The notes beneath the pieces were generated by a model that saw only the letters and a program-made list of their open reading frames with translations, was not told the DNA's origin and did no database searches. A stretch of DNA of 64,000 nucleotides from an uncultured Bacteroidales bacterium. GTDB lineage: Bacteria > Bacteroidota > Bacteroidia > Bacteroidales > UBA932. The stretch spans positions 62,001 through 126,000 of the forward strand of contig ONCE01000001.1 in assembly GCA_900316245.1 (NCBI GenBank), read 5' to 3'. Positions 50,866-58,477 of this stretch are shown in pieces. The position numbers were made by a program, and so were the translations under genes. How positions within the stretch are numbered: the first letter of the stretch is position 1; every line of letters begins with the position of its first letter.

Positions 50866-51693
50866 TTATTCGGCCTTGTCTGCAGTTTCGCCTCCACGGC
50901 CCAGAATCTTCTGAACCTGGCGGTACAGGCGGTCCATCTCGGTGCGGTGGGAAGACTCGGGATACTCGCCGATGAAGTTGAGGTAGTCGTCCACGAAGGT
51001 AAGGAAACGGTCTTTCTGCTTGGCCTCCACGCTCAGGCGGGCGTAGTGGTAGGAAGACATGGCCGTATAGTAGAGGACCTCCTCTCTGTAGTTGTTCTCT
51101 GCGTTGGTCTTGAGCACGTTCTGCAACTTGAGGCGGGCGGCGGGGTAATCCTCCATCTTGTAGTAAAGCTTGCCGGCTTCAAAGTCCTTCCGGTCCAGAC
51201 GGTCCTGGAGGTCCTTGAGCATATTCTGGCAGGCGGGGATGTGGATGTCGTCGGGTTCGCACTCCTTGAGGTACTGGTTGATGGCCGCCATACACGAGCG
51301 GGTGGGCAGCTGATCCAGTTCCCAGCGGTACGTGGCCCGGTACAGGCAGTCCAGACGGTAGAACTGGGCGTCCGGTGCGAAGGGGCTGCGCGGGAAATTC
51401 TCCACAAAGCTGGCAAAGTTGGATTCGGCCGTGTAATAGTCCTTGAAACGGTAGTTGGACAGGCCCCAGTAGTACTGAACAGTGTCGTCTCTCTCGGTGC
51501 CACTGGTGAGAACCGCCATGGATTCAAACAGCTGGGCCGCTTTCTGGTACTTCTTGTTGTTGAAGTAGTTCATGGCGGCGTCATACTTGGCGTCCAGGTC
51601 TCCGGAAGCCAGCAGAAGTTCATACTGGGACTTGCAGGAAACGGCGGCCATCAGGCCCAGGGCAAGAAAAACGCAAAGTTTGGTGAATTTCAT
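50866..51693 (-). CDS. bamD: Outer-membrane assembly lipoprotein BamD
   Basis: Lipoprotein partner of BamA. The 275-residue protein has a lipobox (AAVSC, Cys20) and then TPR repeats (about 38-230: AAMNYFNNKKYQKAAQLFESM, YRFKDYYTAESNFASFVENFPRSPFAPDAQFYRLDC, FEAGKLYYKMEDYPAARLKLQNVL). Size and the PxSPFAPDAQF segment fit BamD. It is monocistronic-looking with 63 bp to rpoZ. Confidence 0.92.
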   Translation of the reverse strand: MKFTKLCVFLALGLMAAVSCKSQYELLLASGDLDAKYDAAMNYFNNKKYQKAAQLFESMAVLTSGTERDDTVQYYWGLSNYRFKDYYTAESNFASFVENFPRSPFAPDAQFYRLDCLYRATYRWELDQLPTRSCMAAINQYLKECEPDDIHIPACQNMLKDLQDRLDRKDFEAGKLYYKMEDYPAARLKLQNVLKTNAENNYREEVLYYTAMSSYHYARLSVEAKQKDRFLTFVDDYLNFIGEYPESSHRTEMDRLYRQVQKILGRGGETADKAE

Positions 51694-51702
51694 CGTCTAT
51701 TT

Positions 51703-52632
51703 TTAATTAGCTTGTTCCAAAAGGAATTTTTCTGCGTCACGGGCAGCCATGCAACCCGATGCGGCGGCCGTGATAGCCTGGCGGTAGGTAGGATCCTGTA
51801 CGTCTCCGGCGGCAAACACGCCCGGGACCGAAGTCTGCGAGCTCTTGCCCTTGGTTACGATGTAACCGGCTTCGTTGGTTTCCACCCAAGGGGAGAACAG
51901 GGCCGATGCAGGCGTATGGCCGATGGCCAGGAAAAATCCGTCGATGGCAATATCAAAAACGGTGCCGTCTTTGCGGAGCAGGCGGGCACCGGTGACGCCC
52001 ATCATATCTCCCAGCACTTCCTGGGTGTTGCAGTTCCAGAGCACCTCGATGTTCTCGGTGGAGAAGACCTTTTCCTGCATAATCTTGGAGGCGCGGAAAA
52101 CGTCACGGCGTACAATCATATACACCTTCTTGGCCAGGCTGGCCAGGTACAGGGCGTCCTCGCAGGCGGTGTCTCCGCCGCCCACCACGGCCACGGTGCG
52201 GTTGCGGTAGAAGAAACCGTCGCAGGTAGCGCAGGCGCTCACGCCGGCTCCCTTGAATTTTTCCTCGGAGGGAAGGCCCAGATAGCGGGCCTGGGCACCG
52301 GTGGCGATGATCAGGGTTTCGGCCTCCAGTTCTTTCTCTTCATCGATGACCACTTTGTAGGGCCGATGGGAGAGGTCTACGGACGAGGCGTTACCCTGGC
52401 GGATATCGGCCCCGAAACTGCGGGCCTGTTCTCTCATATTTTCCATTAAGGTATTGGCGTCCACTCCGCCGGGAAAGCCCGGGAAGTTCTCTACCACGGT
52501 AGTAGTGGTAAGCTGACCGCCCGGCTGGATTCCCTCATAAAGGACGGGGGAAAGGTTGGCACGGGAAGCGTAAATGGCAGCGGTAAAACCGGCAGGGCCA
52601 CCACCCAGGATCAGGCATTTGATTCTTTCCAT
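51703..52632 (-). CDS. trxB: Thioredoxin reductase
   Basis: NADPH-dependent flavoenzyme that reduces thioredoxin. The 309 residues have the FAD motif GGGPAG (10-15), redox pair Cys134-x-x-Cys137 in SACATCDG, the NADPH motif GGGDTA and the late GVFAAGDVQDPTYRQAITAAASGCMAA. Part of the - strand run, 9 bp before bamD. Confidence 0.96.
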   Translation of the reverse strand: MERIKCLILGGGPAGFTAAIYASRANLSPVLYEGIQPGGQLTTTTVVENFPGFPGGVDANTLMENMREQARSFGADIRQGNASSVDLSHRPYKVVIDEEKELEAETLIIATGAQARYLGLPSEEKFKGAGVSACATCDGFFYRNRTVAVVGGGDTACEDALYLASLAKKVYMIVRRDVFRASKIMQEKVFSTENIEVLWNCNTQEVLGDMMGVTGARLLRKDGTVFDIAIDGFFLAIGHTPASALFSPWVETNEAGYIVTKGKSSQTSVPGVFAAGDVQDPTYRQAITAAASGCMAARDAEKFLLEQAN

Positions 52633-52637
52633 AATTG

Positions 52638-54323
52638 CTACTGTAATAAAATAGTAGTGTAATCTGGTTTGTAGACGATACGGCGGACCGCAATGTTGCG
52701 GCGGTTGTCGTTGTCGTCCGATTCAAATAGGAAGTCCGTGTGCAGGCCGCGGTTGCGTTCCAGGCCCAGCTTTCCGGTCCAGACACTTCCGTAGCGGGCC
52801 ACGCGCTGTACAAAATAGCAGGCTGTGTCGTAGCCCTGGAAGGCAAATTGGGAAGGTTCTGTGCGGAAGAGGGCCCGGTAGCTGCGGACAAAGCTGTCCA
52901 CTTCCGGGCTGCCATAGTTTACGTGATAGGCTGTACTGATATGGGCCGAGACATCGTGCAGGGCCGTTCCGTCAATGGAATCGAAGTTGCGCACCTTGGA
53001 GGGAGCGTACATCACTACGTCGTAACCCTTGCCCAGCATAATGGTAAGGTTGCGGACGGCGTCTCCCACAAAGGCTTCGCTTTCTGAGGCCACCACCACC
53101 CGGTTCACCCCATTCTTGACCATCATGGGGGCCAGGGAATCCGGAACGGCACGGCCGTCGGCGATGGCGTAGTTGAGGATCTGGTAGGTAAGCTCGCGGC
53201 GGGCCATGGCGGTGCGGATGTTCACGGCAGCCTGCACATTGCTGGCATTCTTTTCGGCAATGAACAGGACCTTGTCACCCTCGGCGAGGTCTTCCTGGAT
53301 CCACTGGGCCAGGTCTTCATACTGGTTGTCGGTCCCGGTAGGAGCCTGGATGAAGTTGCGGTAGCCCGCGCTGAGGCCCGCGGCCTTCTGGTCCAGCGGG
53401 GAAATCACGGGCACGCGGCCTTCGATGAGCTGCAGCATCACCTCGATATCGCGGGTGGCTACAGGACCCAGAACAAAGTCGGAGCGGCAGAGGGCGTCCA
53501 CGTCGGGCATACCGGCGTAGAGGTCGTTCACGTGCATCTGGACCTTGAGTCCCTGGGCTTCGAGGTCTTTGACGGCCATGAGCACACCGGAATAGAAGTC
53601 CATATTGAGCTCGCTGGCGGTGTTGCCTACCTTGAGGGGAAGCAGCAGCGAGAAGTCCACCACATCCTTGGGATGACCCAGGAACAGGGTGCTGTCCACA
53701 GCTTCTTCCTGTACCTCCTCGGCGGTAGTGGGCACAAACTCGATGACGGGAGCCACTTCCTCTTCGGCCTGGACCGGCTGCTCCACCTTGGGGGCCACGG
53801 CGCCGCCCAGCGGGATGCGAAGCACCTGACGGGTGGTGAGCTTGCGGCTCTTGAGGTGGTTGTAGTCAATGATTTCCTGGGCCGTTACGTTGTAGCGGCG
53901 GGCAATGTCTTCCAAGTCTTCGTACCAGCGTACGGTATGCTCCTTATACTCGCCCTGGGGTTCCTGGGTGGCCGGAGCGGGAGCCTGGGCCTCCTGACGG
54001 ACAGGCTGCTTGGCGGGCTGGGCCACCGGCTTCTCGGTTACCTTCTGCTTGTCTACGGGAATGAGCAGGACGCTGCTTTTCTGCAGGCCGGTCTCACGCA
54101 GGCTGGGGTTGGCCTCGTAGAGGTCTCCCTCGGTTACGTTGTAGGCCTTGGCAATGCTGTAAAGGGTCTGACGCTCCAGCACCAGGTGGGCGTAGTACAC
54201 TTTACCGTTCAGTTTCACTTTCTCCGTAGAGATGGTCACCGGCGTGGGCACAAATTCCTGAGCCACGGCAGCGGTGCTGCACAGCACAAACAGAGAGGCC
54301 AGAAGGGCGATGTGTTGTTTCAT
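52638..54323 (-). CDS. LysM protein with periplasmic-binding-protein-like domain
   Basis: A 561-residue exported protein (signal ending AAVA-QEF, about 22). Two LysM domains (about 42-90, YYAHLVLERQTLYSIAKAYNVTEGDLYEAN; about 127-172, EHTVRWYEDLEDIARRYNVTAQEIIDYNH) are linked by a Pro/Gln/Ala-rich stretch. Residues about 225-561 look like the type I periplasmic-binding fold of LeuD/Lppc-type proteins (SLLLPLKVGNTASELNMDFYSGVLMAVKDLE). LysM binds peptidoglycan, so it may be a wall-anchored envelope assembly or sensing protein. It lies next to trxB and a glycosyltransferase. Confidence 0.88.
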   Translation of the reverse strand: MKQHIALLASLFVLCSTAAVAQEFVPTPVTISTEKVKLNGKVYYAHLVLERQTLYSIAKAYNVTEGDLYEANPSLRETGLQKSSVLLIPVDKQKVTEKPVAQPAKQPVRQEAQAPAPATQEPQGEYKEHTVRWYEDLEDIARRYNVTAQEIIDYNHLKSRKLTTRQVLRIPLGGAVAPKVEQPVQAEEEVAPVIEFVPTTAEEVQEEAVDSTLFLGHPKDVVDFSLLLPLKVGNTASELNMDFYSGVLMAVKDLEAQGLKVQMHVNDLYAGMPDVDALCRSDFVLGPVATRDIEVMLQLIEGRVPVISPLDQKAAGLSAGYRNFIQAPTGTDNQYEDLAQWIQEDLAEGDKVLFIAEKNASNVQAAVNIRTAMARRELTYQILNYAIADGRAVPDSLAPMMVKNGVNRVVVASESEAFVGDAVRNLTIMLGKGYDVVMYAPSKVRNFDSIDGTALHDVSAHISTAYHVNYGSPEVDSFVRSYRALFRTEPSQFAFQGYDTACYFVQRVARYGSVWTGKLGLERNRGLHTDFLFESDDNDNRRNIAVRRIVYKPDYTTILLQ

Positions 54324-54334
54324 ACTCTTTTAGG

Positions 54335-55453
54335 TTATAGGGTGGCGGCAAAGTCTGAGAGGGCCTCCGAGAAGGCGTCCCAGCCCAGCCGTTTCTTTTC
54401 CTGCAAAATGGCCGCGTGGCAGCTTTCCTGCAGGGAAGGGTCTTCAAAATAGCGCAAAATCTCTTTGCGGATGGCAGGGGCCGAAGCTTCAGGTGCGACA
54501 ATTCCCGTGCCACGGGCACCGATGGTTCCCTTAAGTCCTCCCACATCCGTAACCACCATAGGGAGGTCGAAGTGGCAGGCAATGGAACTGATGCCGCTCT
54601 GGGTAGCGCTGCGATAGGGAAGGACCGCCAAGTCTGCAGCGCTGAAATAGCGTTTTACCTCCGAATCGCGGATGTAGTCCGGGAACACACGCACGCGGTC
54701 TTTCCCGGGCAGGGAGTCAATGATCTGCCGGTACTTGTCAAAAGAACCGTAAGGCTCTCCGGCAATGACCAGCTGGTAGTCTTCCGGCAAATCGCGGAAA
54801 GCCTCCAGCAAGATGTCCAGCCCCTTGTATTCCCGGATGAGGCCGAAGAAAAGAAGGGTCTTGCGGGCCGGGTCCAGCCCCAGGGCGCGGATGGCTTCCT
54901 CCCGCGGCAGTTTCTCCCCGAAATGGGTGTAGAGGGGATGGGGCCGAAGGATATGGGGAGCGTCCGGACGCAGGCTCAGGAGGTCTTTCTCCACGCTTTC
55001 CGACATGGAGATGAAGCCGGTGCAGCCGTTAAGGAAATAGCGGGTGAGGGGCTTGTCAAACCAGTGAGGCTCGTGCGGAATCACGTTGTCCAGCACCACG
55101 ATGCTCTTGCAGCCGCAGTGACGGGCTACATATCCCAGCGACGGGGCAAACCAGCTCATCCAGTATTTCATTACCAGAAGGTCTGCCTTCCAGTCCCGGA
55201 TGGCTCGGGCCGTCTTGATCCAGGTGAGCGGGTTGATGGTATCCAGCATAGCCTCCGCCTCCACGGGCGTGGCTTCGTCTTCCGGGGTAACGTACTGCGT
55301 CTTGCCGGGGAAGAGGAAATCCGGGTACTGCCGGGAGAAACTGAAGGCCTTTACTATATGACATTTTCCCAGTCCTTCCAGCAAGCTGGCGTTGAACTGG
55401 GAAATGCCCCCGCGTAGCGGGTAGAAACTGGATAAGAGGGCGACCCTCATCAA
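54335..55453 (-). CDS. Glycosyltransferase family 4-like
   Basis: A 372-residue GT-B glycosyltransferase. The N-terminal half starts with VALLSSFYPLRGGISQFNASLLEGL and the C-terminal half has the GT4 pattern KTLLFFGLIREYKGLDILLEAF, VIAGEPYG and the E-x7-E-like region replaced by RSATQSGISSIACHFDLPMVVTDVGGLKG. It is probably cytoplasmic and may act on lipid or polysaccharide; the acceptor cannot be read. It abuts the Skp-like lipoprotein gene. Confidence 0.87.
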   Translation of the reverse strand: MMRVALLSSFYPLRGGISQFNASLLEGLGKCHIVKAFSFSRQYPDFLFPGKTQYVTPEDEATPVEAEAMLDTINPLTWIKTARAIRDWKADLLVMKYWMSWFAPSLGYVARHCGCKSIVVLDNVIPHEPHWFDKPLTRYFLNGCTGFISMSESVEKDLLSLRPDAPHILRPHPLYTHFGEKLPREEAIRALGLDPARKTLLFFGLIREYKGLDILLEAFRDLPEDYQLVIAGEPYGSFDKYRQIIDSLPGKDRVRVFPDYIRDSEVKRYFSAADLAVLPYRSATQSGISSIACHFDLPMVVTDVGGLKGTIGARGTGIVAPEASAPAIRKEILRYFEDPSLQESCHAAILQEKKRLGWDAFSEALSDFAATL

Positions 55454-56062
55454 TTATTTCTTGGTAGTTTCCTTGGTCTTGATGTAGGCGGCGTTGAGGC
55501 CGGCGAGGATGTCTTCGGTGATGTCCAGACGGGCGTCTCCGCAGACCACGGGAGTGGAGATGATGCTGCCGGCGGTGGAGAGGATCATAGCATACTGATG
55601 CTCCACGTTATACTCCTGAACGAACTCGGAGATGGCGTTGGCAATCTGGTTCATCATCACGGTCTGTTCTTCCTGCATTTCCTGCTGCTTGCGCACGGCG
55701 TACTCCTGGTACTCCTGCTGCTGCTGCTGGAGCTTCTGGTACTGGGCCTGGGCCACGGAAGTGGTGAGGAGGCCTTTGTCTACCTTGTTCTGGAAGTCAT
55801 TGGCGTCTTTTTCGAGCTTCTTGCCGCGGCGGTCAATCTCTGCCTGGATACCGCTGGCCTTGGTCTCGAACACGGAGTTGAGGTCGTTGGCCATATCATA
55901 GCCTTCCAGCACTTTGTCCATGTTGAAGTAAACGATGCTGCCGGCGACGGCGGTGCTGTCCTTTGCGGGAGCGGCCTGGGAGGCGTTACCACCATTCTGG
56001 TTGCAGGATGCGGCGAGAACCACGGCAGCGGCTACGCCAAAAATGAGAAGAGTCTTTTTCAT
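55454..56062 (-). CDS. OmpH/Skp-like lipoprotein
   Basis: A 202-residue Skp-family chaperone variant with a lipobox (LAASC) and not the usual cleaved signal. It has a beta start SIVYFNMDKVLEGYDMANDLN and then a long Gln-rich coiled coil (YQKLQQQQQEYQEYAVRKQQEMQEEQ). It may hold unfolded outer-membrane proteins in the periplasm. The start is ATG 56062; the longer frame leads into the -7 box. The second, non-lipid Skp lies at 61130. Confidence 0.9.
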   Translation of the reverse strand: MKKTLLIFGVAAAVVLAASCNQNGGNASQAAPAKDSTAVAGSIVYFNMDKVLEGYDMANDLNSVFETKASGIQAEIDRRGKKLEKDANDFQNKVDKGLLTTSVAQAQYQKLQQQQQEYQEYAVRKQQEMQEEQTVMMNQIANAISEFVQEYNVEHQYAMILSTAGSIISTPVVCGDARLDITEDILAGLNAAYIKTKETTKK

Positions 56063-56104
56063 TATAATTACTTTTAAAATTAATCGTATATGGTTGCAAA
56101 CGTG

Positions 56105-56112
56105 CAAAGTTA
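56105..56112 (-). promoter_or_regulatory. -7 element for the Skp-like lipoprotein
   Basis: TAACTTTG on the - strand in the gap after pdxJ, 42 bp upstream of the start. No clear -33 element. Confidence 0.45.
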
Positions 56113-56113
56113 A

Positions 56114-56836
56114 CTATTTTTTGCGGATTTCCGAAAGATAAGCCTGAATAGTTTTCTCCAGGCCCATATACAGCGCATCGGAGATAAGGGCGTGGCCGAT
56201 GGATACCTCGTCCGTCCAGGGAATGGTCTGGATAAAGTACGCCAGGTTCTCCAGGGAGAGGTCGTGGCCGGCGTTCAGGCCCAGGCCGCATTCGCGGGCT
56301 CGCTTGGCGGTTTCCAGGTAGCGGATAATGGCTTTTTCAGGGTTCTGGGGGAACTGGGCGGCATAGTCTGCCGTATACAGTTCCACGCGGTCTGCTCCGC
56401 AGGCTGCGGCGCCTTCGGCCATCCGGGGATCCGGATCGATGAAGATGGAAGTGCGGATGCCCTTGGCCTTGAACGTTTTGCACAGGTCGGTAAGGAGGTC
56501 CCTGTTCTCCAGGGTGTTCCAGCCGGCGTTGGAGGTGATGGCGCTGTGGCTGTCCGGAACCATCGTTACCTGGTCCGGCACCACTTCCAGCACCAGGTCC
56601 ACGAAACTGGGCACGGTGGGGTTGCCTTCAATGTTGAATTCGGTCTTGAGCAGGGGACGGATTTCCCTTACGTCCGCATAGCGGATGTGGCGCTCGTCGG
56701 GTCTGGGATGGACGGTGATTCCCTCCGCTCCGAAAGCCTCGCAGTTGAGGGCGGCGCGGGTTACGTCCGGCACGTTTCCACCCCTCGAATTGCGGATGGT
56801 CGCTACCTTATTTATATTGACACTGAGTCGGGTCAT
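56114..56836 (-). CDS. pdxJ: Pyridoxine 5'-phosphate synthase
   Basis: Makes PNP from DXP and aminoacetone phosphate. The 240-residue TIM barrel has LSVNINKVATIRNSRGG, GITVHPRPDERHIR, EFNIEGNP, TMVPDS and the late GLNAGHDLSLENLAYFIQ, all PdxJ signatures. I start at ATG 56836; the longer frame lacks family support. It is divergent from nadK. Confidence 0.96.
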   Translation of the reverse strand: MTRLSVNINKVATIRNSRGGNVPDVTRAALNCEAFGAEGITVHPRPDERHIRYADVREIRPLLKTEFNIEGNPTVPSFVDLVLEVVPDQVTMVPDSHSAITSNAGWNTLENRDLLTDLCKTFKAKGIRTSIFIDPDPRMAEGAAACGADRVELYTADYAAQFPQNPEKAIIRYLETAKRARECGLGLNAGHDLSLENLAYFIQTIPWTDEVSIGHALISDALYMGLEKTIQAYLSEIRKK

Positions 56837-56860
56837 TTTCTCATTTGTTTTAATGTGGCA

Positions 56861-56868
56861 CAAAAATA
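56861..56868 (-). promoter_or_regulatory. -7 element for pdxJ
   Basis: TATTTTTG on the - strand, 24 bp upstream of the start. It is divergent with the nadK box at 56891. Confidence 0.5.
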
Positions 56869-56890
56869 AGGAAAATTCTAAGAAATGTGT

Positions 56891-56898
56891 TAATTTTG
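56891..56898 (+). promoter_or_regulatory. -7 element for nadK
   Basis: TAATTTTG, a TAnnTTTG match, 22 bp upstream of the nadK ATG. Confidence 0.5.
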
Positions 56899-56920
56899 GC
56901 GTTTGATTTTAGACACTACT

Positions 56921-57745
56921 ATGAAAATAGGATATTTCATTCTTCGGGAAGAATTAAAGTCCGACCAACGGATGCTCTCCCTTGTGCGTGACCTGGAGCA
57001 GGCCACCTTCGAGGTCTATGAGATCCGGGACAAAAACGATGTCCAGCCCAATACGGACCTTGTCCTCTCCATGGGTGGAGACGGGACTTTCCTTTCGGCC
57101 GCCCACGTGGTGGCAGACATCGGCCTTCCCATCCTGGGCGTCAACTTCGGCCGCATCGGTTTCCTCTGCGAAAATCGGCCCGAAGATGTGCGAAGAGCCC
57201 TTCTGGAGGGGGACTTCCGCATCGAGTACCGTACCGTGCTCAACGCTACCCTCAAGGGGCCCGACGCCCGCAAATCCATTGGTATGCTGCCTTATTCCGT
57301 GAATGAAGTAGCCCTTCACCGCAGCGGCTCCGCCGTTCTGGGCATCCACGTGAGCATTGACGGAGAACCCCTTCCCACGTATTGGGCCGATGGCCTGATT
57401 GTGGCTACCTCCTCCGGCTCCACGGCCTATTCCCTCAGTGTGGGAGGCCCCATCTGTATGCCCGACACCAAGGTGCTGGTAGTGGCTCCTATCGCCCCGC
57501 ACAACCTTAATGTTCGGCCCATTGTATTGCCGGAAACCGCCAAAGTGGACATTTCTTTCGAGTCCCGTGACGGCCGCGCCACTATGTCTACGGACAATCG
57601 CGTTGTAGAAATCCAACCGGATTGGAGCATCCACGTAGAGATGGCACAATTTTCGCTTAAACGAATCCGGCTTGCCCAGTCGGGCTTCGTGAAGGCTCTC
57701 ACTTCACGTCTGTTCTGGGGAGAAGATATGAGAAACAATGGATAA
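56921..57745 (+). CDS. nadK: NAD kinase
   Basis: Phosphorylates NAD to NADP. The 274 residues have the GGDGT motif (52-56, LSMGGDGTFL), GVNFGRIGFLCE, and the late STAYSLSVGGPICMP plus MSTDNR. I use the ATG at 56921 since the TTG six codons earlier has no support. It overlaps uppS by 8 bp, so the two are co-transcribed. Confidence 0.95.
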   Translation: MKIGYFILREELKSDQRMLSLVRDLEQATFEVYEIRDKNDVQPNTDLVLSMGGDGTFLSAAHVVADIGLPILGVNFGRIGFLCENRPEDVRRALLEGDFRIEYRTVLNATLKGPDARKSIGMLPYSVNEVALHRSGSAVLGIHVSIDGEPLPTYWADGLIVATSSGSTAYSLSVGGPICMPDTKVLVVAPIAPHNLNVRPIVLPETAKVDISFESRDGRATMSTDNRVVEIQPDWSIHVEMAQFSLKRIRLAQSGFVKALTSRLFWGEDMRNNG

Positions 57746-58442
57746 AAACAGATTACCCAAGCACGTGTCCATCATTATGGACGGTAACGGCCGCTGGGCC
57801 AAACTCCAGGGAAAGGAGCGGGTTCAAGGCCATATGGAGGGAGTAGAAAGCGTCCGCGCCTGTCTGGAAACAGCGGCCAAACTGGGCCTTGAGTACCTGT
57901 CGGTATATGCCTTCTCGGAAGAGAACTGGAACCGTCCCCAGGAAGAGGTGATAGGCATTATGGAGCTCATTATGAAGGCTATGGAGCACGAGCTTCCCAA
58001 TTTCCTGGAACATAACATCCGTTTTATTGTGTTGGGTAACCGGGCCCGCCTGGGTGAGAAACTCAACCAGACCATAGACCGCATCTGCGGCGCCACGGCC
58101 CATTGTACCAGAACCACCTTTATCATGTTCCTGAGCTACAGCGGAAAGTGGGACATCCTGCAGGCCACCAAGAAGGCCGCAGCCACCCTTACGCCGGAGC
58201 AGTTCCAGCAGATGGAAATCAAGGATCTGGATAACTATCTGGTCACCGCCGGCATCCCGGATCCGGATCTGGTCATCCGTACTTCCGGAGAACTCCGCAT
58301 CTCCAATTACCTGCTGTGGCAAACCGCATATTCCGAGTTCTATTTCACCGATGTCCTGTGGCCTGAATTCCGTGAGCCGCAGTTTATGGAGGCCCTGGAA
58401 GCCTATGCCGCCCGGGACCGCCGTTATGGAAAAGTGAAATAA
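57738..58442 (+). CDS. uppS: Undecaprenyl diphosphate synthase (isoprenyl transferase)
   Basis: Makes the C55 lipid carrier used by MraY. The 234 residues have catalytic Asp15 in IIMDGNGRWA, YAFSEENWNRP, RTSGELRISNYLLWQTAYSEFYF and FREPQF. The gene ends 6 bp before a -7 box that drives bamA. Confidence 0.96.
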   Translation: MDKNRLPKHVSIIMDGNGRWAKLQGKERVQGHMEGVESVRACLETAAKLGLEYLSVYAFSEENWNRPQEEVIGIMELIMKAMEHELPNFLEHNIRFIVLGNRARLGEKLNQTIDRICGATAHCTRTTFIMFLSYSGKWDILQATKKAAATLTPEQFQQMEIKDLDNYLVTAGIPDPDLVIRTSGELRISNYLLWQTAYSEFYFTDVLWPEFREPQFMEALEAYAARDRRYGKVK

Positions 58443-58448
58443 AATGCT

Positions 58449-58456
58449 TACCTTTG
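58449..58456 (+). promoter_or_regulatory. -7 element for bamA
   Basis: TACCTTTG, an exact TAnnTTTG match, 21 bp before the bamA ATG. It overlaps the TTG that would give a longer frame, which argues for the ATG at 58478. Confidence 0.6.
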
Positions 58457-58477
58457 CAAGATAACAATTTAGCTGGA